Shown: positions 8,957 to 18,067, counted from the stretch's first letter. The stretch is 39,827 nt of DNA from Thermodesulfovibrionales bacterium (GCA_026416735.1 JAOAEO010000003.1:1-39827); one strand, 5' to 3'. Program-made: numbers and translations. Notes: a model not told the origin generated them from the letters alone.

Positions 8957-9583
8957 ATGGCTAAGGAGATAAGAAATAGAAGGGGCATAATCTTTATAAT
9001 ATCAGCACCTTCAGGCACCGGTAAGACGACTTTATGTCATAAGCTTCTGAATGTATGTGATGGTCTTAAGATTTCAATTTCTTATACTACTAGAAAACCC
9101 CGAGGCAAAGAAATTAATGGAGTAGACTACTTTTTTGTTACTCAAGAAGAATTCCTCAAGATGATTGAAGCTAATGAATTCTTAGAATGGGCTACAGTTC
9201 ATGGCAATCTCTATGGAACAGTCAAAAAGGTTATAGATGACTATATTATGGAAGGTCGCGATGTATTACTCGACATCGATGTTCAAGGAGGAAAAATTAT
9301 TAAAAATAAGATTCCTGATGCAGTCGCCATCTTCCTTTTACCTCCAAGTTTGGAGATTTTAGAAAGGAGACTAAAGAACAGAATGACTGAGAATGATGCT
9401 GTAATATCTCAAAGGTTAGCCAAAGCAAAGGATGAAATAAAAGAATATAGACACTATGATTATGTGGTGGTAAATGATGTCCTCGAAGAGTCTCTTCTTC
9501 AGTTGAAGTCAATAATACAGGCAGAGCGATTTAAAGTTAGTAGAGTAAATCATGAATGGATAGATGAAAATTTTATAAGATAA
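8957..9583 (+). CDS. gmk: Guanylate kinase
   Basis: 208 residues, full length. It phosphorylates GMP/dGMP to the diphosphate. The P-loop is SAPSGTGKTTL (residues 16-26); the GMP-binding region has SYTTRKPRGKEINGVDYFFV; the lid and core follow with DVLLDIDVQGG and RLKNRMTENDAVISQRL. The ATG comes directly after the remA stop. The gmk-rpoZ pair is conserved widely. Confidence 0.97.
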   Translation: MAKEIRNRRGIIFIISAPSGTGKTTLCHKLLNVCDGLKISISYTTRKPRGKEINGVDYFFVTQEEFLKMIEANEFLEWATVHGNLYGTVKKVIDDYIMEGRDVLLDIDVQGGKIIKNKIPDAVAIFLLPPSLEILERRLKNRMTENDAVISQRLAKAKDEIKEYRHYDYVVVNDVLEESLLQLKSIIQAERFKVSRVNHEWIDENFIR

Positions 9584-9599
9584 TAGAGGAGGAATTTAG

Positions 9600-10031
9600 A
9601 TGGATATAATATCTCTTCCAATAGTCTTTGATAAAGAAAAGATCGATAGTCGATTCAGACTTGTAACAATTGCTACTCAAAGAGCAATAGAGCTTTCTAA
9701 GGGATCTAATTTAAAAATACAAAGTAAATATAAGAAGATTACCACCAATGCAATAATTGAGACTTTAACTGGGAAAATTGATTTTTTAACAGGTGAAGAA
9801 GCACAAGCTGCTTTGCAAAACGCCGAAAAGATGGACTACAGAAAGTGGGTGACAGAAAAGAAGAAACCATTAGCTGATATAACAGAGATTGAAAAGGATT
9901 TAAAGATCTACCTTATCGAACATGAAAGAGAGGCTCAGGAAGATACTCTAAATGTCTTTAATGCAATGAATGAGATCACAGATTTTAAACCTCTCGATAA
10001 GACTGAAGAGCAGTCAGATCAAGAAGATTGA
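9600..10031 (+). CDS. rpoZ: RNA polymerase omega subunit, with long C-terminal extension
   Basis: 143 residues; the omega fold occupies the N-terminal part, with DSRFRLVTIATQRAIELSKG and TNAIIETLTGKI. Omega helps assemble and stabilise the beta' subunit. Typical omegas are about 70-110 residues, so the remaining charged region (about 75-143, with EEAQAALQNAEK and EIEKDLKIYLIEHEREA) is longer than usual. AGAGGAGG lies about eight bases before the ATG. The stop overlaps the coaBC start as TGATG, implying translational coupling. Confidence 0.9.
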   Translation: MDIISLPIVFDKEKIDSRFRLVTIATQRAIELSKGSNLKIQSKYKKITTNAIIETLTGKIDFLTGEEAQAALQNAEKMDYRKWVTEKKKPLADITEIEKDLKIYLIEHEREAQEDTLNVFNAMNEITDFKPLDKTEEQSDQED

Positions 10032-11215
10032 TGGCAAAAATGTTTAAAGGAAAGAATATTCTCTTTGGTGTGACAGGCAGTATTGCCGTATATAAAGTGA
10101 TAGATGTGATACGAGCGTTAGTACAAGAAGGTGCTAATGTATCTGTGATTATGACTGAAGCATCCTGTAAATTTATTACGCCTCTCTGTATAGAATCTAC
10201 AACGGGTTGCAAAGTTTTTACAGATATGTTCAAAGATACCTTTTCTCATATTGAACTTGCTCGTAAGGCAGATTTGTTCGTCATAGCTCCAGCAACAGCT
10301 AATATTATTAATAAAAGTGCAAATGGAATCGCAGACGATCTCCTTAGTACTGCTTTGCTTGTCTACAGAGGTCCACTAATATTTGCTCCAGCTATGAATT
10401 GGAGAATGTATGAAAATCCTGTTACTCAAAAAAATCTTCAATACTTAAAAACTCTTGGAGCTAAAACAGTAGGACCTGAGCCAGGTTTATTAGCATGTGG
10501 CGAAGAAGGCCTGGGAAGAATGTCAGAACCAGATAAAATTATAGAGCATATTAGATCCGCTTTAACTCAACAGGATATGTTGAACGAGAGAGTTTTAGTT
10601 ACAGCAGGTCCTACGAGGGAACATATCGATCCTATTAGATTTATCTCCAATAGGTCATCAGGTAAAATGGGATATGCAATCGCAAGAGCTGCTGCGCGTC
10701 GCGGTGCTGAGGTTACACTGATAAGTGGACCTACCTATTTAAAGATCTATGATAACATAAAGTTAATAGAGATAAATTCTTCCGATGAGATGTACAATGC
10801 AGTTATGGAAAACCTATCTTACGCTACAATGCTAATAATGGCTGCAGCAGTGGCTGACTATAAACCTGTGAAGACTTTTACTGAGAAGATCCACAAGAGT
10901 AATAACTTTATTATAGAATTTACACAGACTAAAGACATCCTCTATGAAGTGGGTCATTTATCTAAGAGACCCTTTGTGGTAGGTTTTTCTGCAGAAACGG
11001 GTCCTAAAGTCGATAGGGCAAAAGAAAAGCTTTTCAAAAAAAATATAGATATGATAGTCTTCAATGATATCTCAAAGAGTAATTCTGGTTTCGATGTAGA
11101 CACAAATGAAGTGGTTATAATTGATAGATTAGAGCAGAAAGAATTGCCACTTATGAGTAAAGAAGAAGTGGCTATGGAGATACTAAATAGAGCTATGCAG
11201 TTAAAAAATTTTTAG
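10031..11215 (+). CDS. coaBC: Bifunctional phosphopantothenoylcysteine decarboxylase / phosphopantothenate-cysteine ligase
   Basis: 394 residues. It catalyses two successive steps of coenzyme A synthesis. The N-terminal FMN-dependent decarboxylase half has GVTGSIAVYK, HIELARKADLFVIAPATAN, the PAMNWRMYENP motif and ACGEEGLGRM. The C-terminal ligase half has TAGPTREHIDPIRFISNRSS, GKMGYAIARAAARRGA and VFNDIS. ATG at 10031 overlaps the rpoZ stop (TGATG) and is preferred to the TTG three bases earlier. It is the last gene of this run. Confidence 0.96.
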   Translation: MAKMFKGKNILFGVTGSIAVYKVIDVIRALVQEGANVSVIMTEASCKFITPLCIESTTGCKVFTDMFKDTFSHIELARKADLFVIAPATANIINKSANGIADDLLSTALLVYRGPLIFAPAMNWRMYENPVTQKNLQYLKTLGAKTVGPEPGLLACGEEGLGRMSEPDKIIEHIRSALTQQDMLNERVLVTAGPTREHIDPIRFISNRSSGKMGYAIARAAARRGAEVTLISGPTYLKIYDNIKLIEINSSDEMYNAVMENLSYATMLIMAAAVADYKPVKTFTEKIHKSNNFIIEFTQTKDILYEVGHLSKRPFVVGFSAETGPKVDRAKEKLFKKNIDMIVFNDISKSNSGFDVDTNEVVIIDRLEQKELPLMSKEEVAMEILNRAMQLKNF

Positions 11216-11735
11216 CTCTTCCATATTTATTTCAAAGTTGTCATCTAAGATGATGAAATTTAATGATTAAAGAACAGTCTTCCACTTTTTAAAAGAAGGG
11301 TTAGAAAATAATAAAACAGTACAACAAAAGAACCCTTGATTATCTACTAATTCGGTAGAGATGTAATCTAATCTATTGTTGGTCCATATGTAGTATTTGA
11401 GAAAAATTTCAAAAGCATCTCAGACTTATCTTTTTTTAGCCCTTTTATAATCTTATAGAAATATGGTTATGGTGATAAACCATTTTTCATGATGTACCCC
11501 ACTAACAATAGATGGATTTATACATCTTTAACATCCTCTTTTTATTCATGAGATTAAAGGTTAAGTTAATAAAGGAGTTGAAGGATGTCGCCTTCTTTGG
11601 CAATTATGAGGCTTTTTCAAAGAGATAATTTTGGGGAAACTTACAGGAAAAGTGCTGTGATGGTCGAGTGTGATATAATATATAAGAATGTAAAATATTT
11701 TATAAAAATACCTTACAAAGGGAGGATCAGTTGCA
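11216..11735. other. Gene-poor interval after coaBC
   Basis: About 520 AT-rich bases. One plus-strand frame (about 11322-11550) has coding-like texture (SIVGPYVVFEKNFKSISDL, then GYGDKPFFMMYPTNNRW) but contains three in-frame stops and no recognised family, so it may be a relic or chance. The right end carries the promoter and SD of the DUF2934 gene. No terminator hairpin was found after coaBC. Confidence 0.5.
11671..11679 (+). promoter_or_regulatory. Extended -10 promoter upstream of the DUF2934/amrS pair
   Basis: TGATATAAT is an extended -10 (TG-N-TATAAT), about 57 bases before the DUF2934 ATG. The -35 region is poor (GTGCTG at about 16 bases), which is tolerated with extended -10 promoters. 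The predicted transcript would begin near 11686. Confidence 0.5.
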
Positions 11736-12017
11736 ATGGATTTAAAAGAAGAAATAAGCAAAGTAGCCTACGAACTCTATGTTAAGAGTGGGTGTATTCC
11801 TGGTAGAGATATGGATAATTGGCTTGAAGCTGAAAGGATAGTAATGGAGAGATATAAATCAGTTAGCATTGAAACTGCTGAAGAGGCTGGAGAACCCACA
11901 GCAGAGAAGCCTATTCCAATAAAAGTTAGGTGTAAAACTACAGCCACTTCAGAAAAGAAGAAAACTCAAACTAAAAAAGTTTCAACGAAGAAAAGCTCAA
12001 AAAAGAAAGAAAGTTAA
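11736..12017 (+). CDS. DUF2934-domain protein with lysine-rich tail
   Basis: 93 residues. The N-terminal half matches the DUF2934 pattern: EISKVAYELYVKSGCIPGRD followed by MDNWLEAERIVMERYKS. The C-terminal third is strongly basic and low in complexity (KKTQTKKVSTKKSSKKKES), like nucleic-acid-binding tails. DUF2934 has no established function. GGGAGG lies about ten bases upstream of the ATG. Its TAA overlaps the ATG of the radical SAM gene by one base, so the two are co-translated. Confidence 0.85.
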   Translation: MDLKEEISKVAYELYVKSGCIPGRDMDNWLEAERIVMERYKSVSIETAEEAGEPTAEKPIPIKVRCKTTATSEKKKTQTKKVSTKKSSKKKES

Positions 12018-13027
12018 TGAAAGAAGCAATGTTTTATGAAAGAATAGGTGATTCAAAGGTTAGGTGTCATTTATGCGCCCACCAATGCGTAATACCTCCT
12101 AACAAAAGAGGCATCTGCTCTGTAAGGGAAAACAGAGATGGCACTTTATATAGCCTTGTATACGGTAAAATAATCGCAAGACATATAGACCCTATTGAAA
12201 AAAAGCCATTATTTCATTTCTATCCTACGTCAAGATCATACTCTATTGCTACCGTTGGATGCAACTTTAAGTGTTTACATTGCCAAAATTATCAAATATC
12301 TCAACTATGTAAAGATTATATAGTTGTTCCTGGTGAAGTAATGACGCCCGAAGATATCGTTAGGGAAGCTGAGACCACAGGTTGTAAAAGTATATCCTAT
12401 ACCTACACCGAGCCAACTATCTTTTTTGAATTTGCCTATGACTGTGCAAAATTAGCTAAGGAGAGAGGCATTAAGAATGTCTTCGTAAGCAATGGGTACA
12501 CTTCATCAGAAGCTGCAAGAGCTATTGCTCCTTATCTTGATGCAAATAACATCGATTTAAAGGGTGATGAAAATTTCTACAAAAGTATTGTTGGTGCTAA
12601 GCTCCAGCCCGTTTTAGATACTATCAAACTTATGAGAGAATTAGGTGTATGGATAGAGATAACGACTCTTATAATTCCAAACCATAATGACTCTGAAAAC
12701 TTTTTGAAGTGGGTTGCTGAGTTTATTAAATCCATCGATCCAGACATACCTTGGCACGTAAGCCAGTTTTATCCTACCTACCGTCTTACAGATCAGCCAA
12801 GAACACCTGTTTCAACTCTAAGGAAGGCAAGAGAGATTGGATTGCAAGTAGGTCTTCGTTATGTATATATGGGGAATGTTCCAAGAGAAGGGGGAGAGAA
12901 TACTTACTGCCCATCCTGTGGACAGTTGTTAATCGAAAGAACTGGTTTTTTCATAAGCAACATACAAATGAAAAATTCAAGATGTCTTAAATGTAATACT
13001 ATTATTGCTGGTGTAGGGATGCCCTAA
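12017..13027 (+). CDS. amrS: AmrS-like radical SAM enzyme (AmmeMemoRadiSam system)
   Basis: 336 residues. The radical SAM motif CNFKCLHC has Cys82, Cys86 and Cys89 (CX3CX2C), related to pyruvate formate-lyase activating enzymes. The N-terminus has a CHLCAHQC cluster with Cys34, and GKIIARHIDPIEKKPLFHFYP, the hallmark of this subfamily. The C-terminus has CPSCG and CLKC pairs that could bind zinc or iron. Family members often occur with AmmA/MEMO-type proteins as the AmmeMemoRadiSam set; those partners are not adjacent here, and the substrate is unknown. The coupled upstream gene is the DUF2934 protein. Confidence 0.88.
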   Translation: MKEAMFYERIGDSKVRCHLCAHQCVIPPNKRGICSVRENRDGTLYSLVYGKIIARHIDPIEKKPLFHFYPTSRSYSIATVGCNFKCLHCQNYQISQLCKDYIVVPGEVMTPEDIVREAETTGCKSISYTYTEPTIFFEFAYDCAKLAKERGIKNVFVSNGYTSSEAARAIAPYLDANNIDLKGDENFYKSIVGAKLQPVLDTIKLMRELGVWIEITTLIIPNHNDSENFLKWVAEFIKSIDPDIPWHVSQFYPTYRLTDQPRTPVSTLRKAREIGLQVGLRYVYMGNVPREGGENTYCPSCGQLLIERTGFFISNIQMKNSRCLKCNTIIAGVGMP

Positions 13028-13341
13028 GAAATTTTAGACTACTTAAATTCTCTATTGTAATACCATCTCTTAGTGAAATCTAACTTTTTAACTATATCAA
13101 TTATTTTTGAAACTCCCCAAAAGTAACAGATTTCTTAACCCCTCTTTGAAAATCTATCTCTAAAACCTTCTTAAGTAAAAACACCCTCTTAATCCTTAGG
13201 CTTTGAAATATCCATTTACTTTAATAGCTCTCTTAAAGTCCTCTGGATACTTTCTACTTTGATTCAATATTTCTTATATCTTTAAGTTTTTCAGACCTAA
13301 ACTACAACATCTGTCCATTGCCTTAAGACAGTTAGTAAAGC
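13028..13341. other. Gene-free interval after amrS
   Basis: About 310 AT-rich bases between the convergent amrS and macrodomain genes. No intact frame, promoter or clear terminator was seen. The minus strand contains short coding-like patches with frequent stops and no convincing homology. Confidence 0.55.
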
Positions 13342-13893
13342 TTAAGTAATGCTACTTAATCTATCAAATTCTTCTTTGAAGAAAGCGAGGGTATCTTCAC
13401 CAAAGATACAAAATTCAACGATCCTTAAAGATACAGTTGGATTTTCCTCTAAAAACCTTTTAGTCTCACCTATTAAAATCTTTGCACATCTATCTTTTGG
13501 GAAGCCAAAGATGCCAGAACTTATGGCTGGCATTGATAGGCTTTTAAAGCCTTTTTCTGATGCCAGCTTCAATGTATTTATTACAGCAGTCTTTAGTTTT
13601 CTATCTTCATCCCCTTCACCCATTCGAGGACCAACTGCGTGAATGACATACCTCGCTTTCAGATTACCACCTGAAGTAATTGCTACATTTCCAACAGGAA
13701 CGTATCCTATTTTGTCACTTTCTTCTTGTATGATCTTACCCCCCTTTCTAACGATAGCTCCTGCTACCCCAGCTCCATGCTGGAGGCGCTCATTTGCTGC
13801 GTTTACAATTGCATCGACATCTCTCTCTGTTATATCTCCTAAAAGGAGTCTCATTATACAGTCATGTACTTTATACTCTTTTATAACGCTCAT
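13342..13893 (-). CDS. Macrodomain protein (O-acetyl-ADP-ribose deacetylase-like)
   Basis: 183 residues, a stand-alone macrodomain. The ADP-ribose-binding signatures are visible: GDITERDVDAIVNAANERL, the glycine-rich GAGVAGAIVRKGG, GNVAITSGGNLKARYVIHAVGP and SMPAISSGIFGFPKD. Related bacterial enzymes hydrolyse O-acetyl-ADP-ribose or remove ADP-ribose from proteins or DNA; the exact substrate cannot be told. ATG at 13893 follows GGGAGGAC with good spacing. It is divergent from the hydantoinase gene across a 236-base region that holds a 19-bp palindrome. Confidence 0.93.
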   Translation of the reverse strand: MSVIKEYKVHDCIMRLLLGDITERDVDAIVNAANERLQHGAGVAGAIVRKGGKIIQEESDKIGYVPVGNVAITSGGNLKARYVIHAVGPRMGEGDEDRKLKTAVINTLKLASEKGFKSLSMPAISSGIFGFPKDRCAKILIGETKRFLEENPTVSLRIVEFCIFGEDTLAFFKEEFDRLSSIT

Positions 13894-13948
13894 CTTAGTC
13901 CTCCCATTAGATATATGCTCTTATGAAACTTTTTTGTCCTCGAAGCTG

Positions 13949-13967
13949 TTTAGTTATTATAACTAAA
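13949..13967. promoter_or_regulatory. Perfect 19-bp palindrome between the macrodomain and hydantoinase genes
   Basis: TTTAGTTAT-T-ATAACTAAA: two exact nine-base arms around one central base. Read on the minus strand it contains TATAAT (13956-13961), about 63 bases before the macrodomain ATG, so it may overlap that gene's -10. The size and symmetry suit a dimeric repressor operator, but no regulator gene is nearby. Confidence 0.45.
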
Positions 13968-14059
13968 AATCAAACTAATATTTGCCAACGCTAATCTTCA
14001 GCGAGAATTTATAAGAAAATTGATAAATAGTAACCCAATAATTTATCTTTAATCTTAGC

Positions 14060-14065
14060 TATAAT
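14060..14065 (+). promoter_or_regulatory. Candidate -10 for the hydantoinase gene
   Basis: A perfect TATAAT lies about 65 bases before the ATG. There is no recognisable -35 at the right distance; TTGATA occurs further up (14020-14025), but at the wrong spacing. Weak call in AT-rich DNA. Confidence 0.25.
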
Positions 14066-14129
14066 CCATTAGAGATAATTAAAAAGCCAAGGACATTCCG
14101 AAATCTTAAATTAATTAATCGTTAATAAA

Positions 14130-17100
14130 ATGAAAAAATGGCGTTTTGCTGTAGACAGGGGTGGCACCTTTACAGATATTATAGGTCTCAGCCCAGAGGG
14201 TGAATTACAGTATTTAAAACTTCTCTCAAATTCGCCAGAATACAGAGATGCCTCTATTGAAGGTATCAGAAAGATACTCGGCATCTCTGACGGATCACCC
14301 TTACCTCAAGATATGATTGAAGGTGTTAGATTTGGTACTACCATAGCTACAAATGCATTGTTAGAAAGAAAGGGAAATAAGGTTTTACTAATAATCACTA
14401 AAGGGCTGTCTGGGATAATAGATATCGGATATCAAAATCGAACAGACCTATTTAAATTGTGCGTAAAAAAACCTCCGCCATTATATTCAGCCTTGTTAGA
14501 GGTTGACGAGAGGATAGACAGTAAAGGGCAGATTTTAAGAGATTTAGACAGGGGGGACTTAGAGCAAAAACTTACTAATCTTAATCGTTCAAGAATCGAT
14601 TCAGTTGCAGTAGTGCTAATGCATTCTTGGATTAATCCGATACATGAGCTTATCTGTGAAGAAGTTTTGCTCAAAGAAGGGTTTACAAATATCTTTCTCT
14701 CCCATAGGACCATGAATTCCATCAAAATTGTTAGTCGTGGACAGAGCACAATCGTTGATGCCTATCTTAGTATAATTATTAGAAATTACATAGAAGAAAT
14801 CAAATCTCAGATCGGAGATATTCCCTTTGAATTTATAGAAAGTAGCGGCAATCTGAGCCATCCTCAATCCTTTAAAGGTAAAAATGCTCTCTATTCAGGA
14901 CCTGCTGGTGGCGTGATAGCTACAGCCCAGATAGCAGATGAATTAAACCTAAAAGGCGTAATTGGCTTCGATATGGGGGGAACTTCAACAGATGTCTCAA
15001 GATTTGAAGGTACCTTTGAGAAAATCTATGAAAAGATGATAGAGGGTATACCTATCCAGACTGAAATGCTAAATATAATCACAGTGGCTGCAGGTGGTGG
15101 TTCTATAGTTGGATTTGATGGTCAAAAATTAACAGTTGGTCCACAATCTGCTGGATCTCTACCTGGTCCAGCCTGTTATGGTTTTGGTGGACCTCTAACC
15201 ATTACCGATGCAAATCTTCTTACAGGAAGATTAATACCAGAATTTTTTCCTCAAACTTTCGGTGAAAATAGAAAATCATCAATTAATATAGAGATAGTGC
15301 AAAAGAAGTTTGATGAATTCACAAAGAGAGTAAATGATGCTTTATCAAGTACCTATACTCCTTACGAATTAGCTGAAGGTTTGATAAGAATAGCTAATGA
15401 AAAGATGGCTATGGCTATTAAAGAAATATCTGTCTCAAAGGGTTTCGATGTGAGAGATTATGGCCTTATGTGTTTTGGAGGAGCAAGTGGACAGCATGTC
15501 TGCGCTATAGCTTCACTTCTTGATATAAAGACCATAATTGTACATCCCCTGTGCAGTGTCATGTCTGCTTATGGTATTGGATTAGCCAATAGATCCTATA
15601 GACTTACAAAGACAGTGCTTTCCATCTACAACAGAGATGTACATAACAGAGTCAACAAAATATTCGAATCTGAGGATCTCCTTTTTCGACAGAAAAGCGA
15701 TAAACCTTATTTAGTCAAGAAAGAAATAGATCTCCGCCCAAAGGGAGCTGAGGCATCTATTACTATACCTTTTAAAGATTTTGAAGAAAATTTAACTACT
15801 TTCAAATCGCAATATAAAAGACTTTTTGGATTTTATCAAGAGGATCGAGAGATTGAATTAGTAAATATCTACATGGAATTTCAAGAGGATTCAGAATTCT
15901 TTCCCCGACAAATATTTAGAAAAAAAAGAAATACAACCATCTTTCAACTCCAACCAATACTTCATAAAGAGGTATTCTATGACAAAAGTTTTTTAAAGGT
16001 GCCTGTCTATTTAGTCAGCACTATTGCAACTAATTCTAAAATCAGTGGTCCAGCCCTTATTATTGATAGCTTTTTAACTGTCTTCATCGAACCAGATTTT
16101 AATGCTTCCTTAGATGAGAAAGGTCTAATTTTCATTGAAAAAACAATCTATAAGAAGAGAGATATGAAGAGATTTACAAAGAGACAACCAGATCCTTCCC
16201 TCCTTGAAATATTTAATAATCTTTTTATGCATGCTGCTGAAGAGATGGGTATAGTCTTACAGAAATCAGCCCATTCAGTAAATATAAAGGAGAGACTCGA
16301 TTTCTCCTGTGCCATCTTTGATAACAAGGGAGATCTTGTAGCTAATGCACCCCATATCCCAGTACATCTTGGTTCAATGTCTGATGTTGTAAAAGTGATT
16401 TACTCCGAAAACAGAAACACCATGAAGCCTGGTGATATATATCTCTCAAACAATCCCTATAAAGGGGGGTCTCACCTGCCCGATTTGACGATAATTTATC
16501 CAGTATTTATAAACAGTAATAAACCAAGCTTTTTTACTGTTAGCAGAGGTCATCACTCCGACATCGGTGGTAGTATACCAGGCTCCATGCCATCTGCCGT
16601 AAACCATATAGATGAAGAAGGGTTACTTATCGACAATTTACTAATAGTTAGAGAAGAACACTTCAGGGAAAAAGAGTTAATTGAGATAATGTCATCCTAT
16701 AAGTATCCTGTCAGAAATATTGATGAGCGAATCTCTGACCTTAAAGCTCAGATAGCTGCAGCTAAAAAGGGAGAAAGGGAGATATTAAATATAGTTAAGA
16801 GATATGGATACCAAACCGTTTTGAGGTATATGAGATATATTCAAAACAACGCTGAATATCTCATAAAAAAGTCCCTACAAAGACTACTTGGCAAAGAAAA
16901 TCACTTTTATTCGACATTTACAGATTATCTCGATGATGGAACACCGATAAAGGCTAAAATTGAAATTTTATCAGGTAAAAATCCTCCTGAAACTATTAAA
17001 GCTATTATCGATTTCACCGGAACAGGCTTACAACACATGAATGACAATCTAAATGCTCCTCTCTCTGTTGTAAAATCGGCTGTAATGTATGTATTAAGAT

Positions 17101-17774
17101 CTTTAATCGATGTAGAAATTCCATTGAATAGTGGCTTTTTAAAACCCATTACTATTAAAGTTCCAAAGGGAACGATATTAAACCCTATCTATCCTGCTCC
17201 AGTGGCTTCAGGAAATGTTGAAACTTCTCAAAGAATCGTCGATGTACTATTAGGATGCCTTGAAATAACAGGTGCATCTCAAGGGACGATGAATAACCTT
17301 TCTTTTCAAGTGGAGGGCGAGTTCCCCTATTATGAGACGATAGCTGGCGGTTCTGGAGCATTAGAAGGATGTGAAGGTGCTTCGGGTGTTCATGTGCATA
17401 TGACCAATACCAAACTGACAGATCCCGAGATATTAGAACATAGACATCCTGGGATACTTCTTGAGCGATTTTTATTAAGAAAAAATTCAGGAGGGCTCGG
17501 TAAGTTTAAAGGTGGTGATGGAGTAATAAGAGAAATAAAATTTCTTAAGCCTGCGGTAGTATCAATTCTCTCTGAAAGGAGGGTCTATCAGCCTTATGGT
17601 GTGAGAGGTGGCCAATCGGGAAAGAGTGGTTTAAATATACATAAAAAAGCTAATGGTGAGGTGAAAATCCTGAAAAATCGTGAATCCATAAAAGTTGAAG
17701 CTGGCGACTCCATAATAATAGAGACCCCTGGTGGGGGTGGATATGGCCAAATAAACTCTCCTTTCTTAGCCTGA
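14130..17774 (+). CDS. Fused hydantoinase A/B (5-oxoprolinase-like) protein
   Basis: 1214 residues, both subunits of the HyuA/HyuB type in one chain. HyuA part (about 1-685): FAVDRGGTFTDIIG at the N-terminus (ASKHA ATP-binding fold), GTTIATNALLERKG, YSGPAGGV and GFDMGGTSTDVSRFEG. HyuB part (about 690-1214): EIFNNLFMHAAEEMGIVLQK, NAPHIPVHLGSM, RGHHSDIGG and the C-terminal ETPGGGGYG. The family uses ATP to open 5-oxoproline, hydantoins or related lactams, or in acetone-carboxylase relatives to carboxylate. The fused form is like eukaryotic 5-oxoprolinase (about 1290 residues); the substrate is not decided by the sequence. No SD precedes the ATG. Confidence 0.92.
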   Translation: MKKWRFAVDRGGTFTDIIGLSPEGELQYLKLLSNSPEYRDASIEGIRKILGISDGSPLPQDMIEGVRFGTTIATNALLERKGNKVLLIITKGLSGIIDIGYQNRTDLFKLCVKKPPPLYSALLEVDERIDSKGQILRDLDRGDLEQKLTNLNRSRIDSVAVVLMHSWINPIHELICEEVLLKEGFTNIFLSHRTMNSIKIVSRGQSTIVDAYLSIIIRNYIEEIKSQIGDIPFEFIESSGNLSHPQSFKGKNALYSGPAGGVIATAQIADELNLKGVIGFDMGGTSTDVSRFEGTFEKIYEKMIEGIPIQTEMLNIITVAAGGGSIVGFDGQKLTVGPQSAGSLPGPACYGFGGPLTITDANLLTGRLIPEFFPQTFGENRKSSINIEIVQKKFDEFTKRVNDALSSTYTPYELAEGLIRIANEKMAMAIKEISVSKGFDVRDYGLMCFGGASGQHVCAIASLLDIKTIIVHPLCSVMSAYGIGLANRSYRLTKTVLSIYNRDVHNRVNKIFESEDLLFRQKSDKPYLVKKEIDLRPKGAEASITIPFKDFEENLTTFKSQYKRLFGFYQEDREIELVNIYMEFQEDSEFFPRQIFRKKRNTTIFQLQPILHKEVFYDKSFLKVPVYLVSTIATNSKISGPALIIDSFLTVFIEPDFNASLDEKGLIFIEKTIYKKRDMKRFTKRQPDPSLLEIFNNLFMHAAEEMGIVLQKSAHSVNIKERLDFSCAIFDNKGDLVANAPHIPVHLGSMSDVVKVIYSENRNTMKPGDIYLSNNPYKGGSHLPDLTIIYPVFINSNKPSFFTVSRGHHSDIGGSIPGSMPSAVNHIDEEGLLIDNLLIVREEHFREKELIEIMSSYKYPVRNIDERISDLKAQIAAAKKGEREILNIVKRYGYQTVLRYMRYIQNNAEYLIKKSLQRLLGKENHFYSTFTDYLDDGTPIKAKIEILSGKNPPETIKAIIDFTGTGLQHMNDNLNAPLSVVKSAVMYVLRSLIDVEIPLNSGFLKPITIKVPKGTILNPIYPAPVASGNVETSQRIVDVLLGCLEITGASQGTMNNLSFQVEGEFPYYETIAGGSGALEGCEGASGVHVHMTNTKLTDPEILEHRHPGILLERFLLRKNSGGLGKFKGGDGVIREIKFLKPAVVSILSERRVYQPYGVRGGQSGKSGLNIHKKANGEVKILKNRESIKVEAGDSIIIETPGGGGYGQINSPFLA

Positions 17775-17835
17775 AATCTATTGCTTAGATTCTCACTTTG
17801 TTACGACCAAGTTGTTCTTATCATAACCTCCCTAT

Positions 17836-18067
17836 CCTTTTGCCATTAATATATGATTAGAGTTCTCCTTTAACAATTACTTTTACACCCATATTGAGTG
17901 ATGTTTTCACACAATCTCACATTTAACACTAAAAGTAGCCCTCTAACTGATTCCCTTAGAGTAGGTGTCTCACTTATTATTCCATTTGCTAACTTTACCC
18001 TATTGAAAAGTAAAGTGGGTGTCCCTCTATCCCCTCTTTTTTTTAAACCTAAATTTTGTTGATTAAA
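17836..18067 (-). pseudogene. Possible frameshifted gene relic
   Basis: On the minus strand 65 codons run without a stop (18067 down to 17870), with protein-like content such as GDRGTPTLLFNRVKLANGII and SETPTLRESVRGLLLVLNVR. The reading seems to continue in another frame as MGVKVIVKGEL, a stop, then SYINGKRIGRL. I do not recognise the family. It could be a relic with a frameshift and a stop, or chance. Confidence 0.22.

Noticed and set aside
11322-11550. Plus-strand frame with protein-like texture after coaBC
   Set aside because: Three internal stops, no start and no recognised family; mentioned only in the interval description.
11585-11785. 66-codon plus-strand frame with a good SD (AAAGGAG) before the DUF2934 gene
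   Set aside because: It runs through the extended -10 promoter and overlaps the well-supported DUF2934 start in another frame; no recognisable protein features.
13028-13341. Coding-like patches on the minus strand (such as RKYPEDFKRAI) suggesting a transposase N-terminus
   Set aside because: Too short, broken by many stops in all frames, no element ends; chance is as likely.
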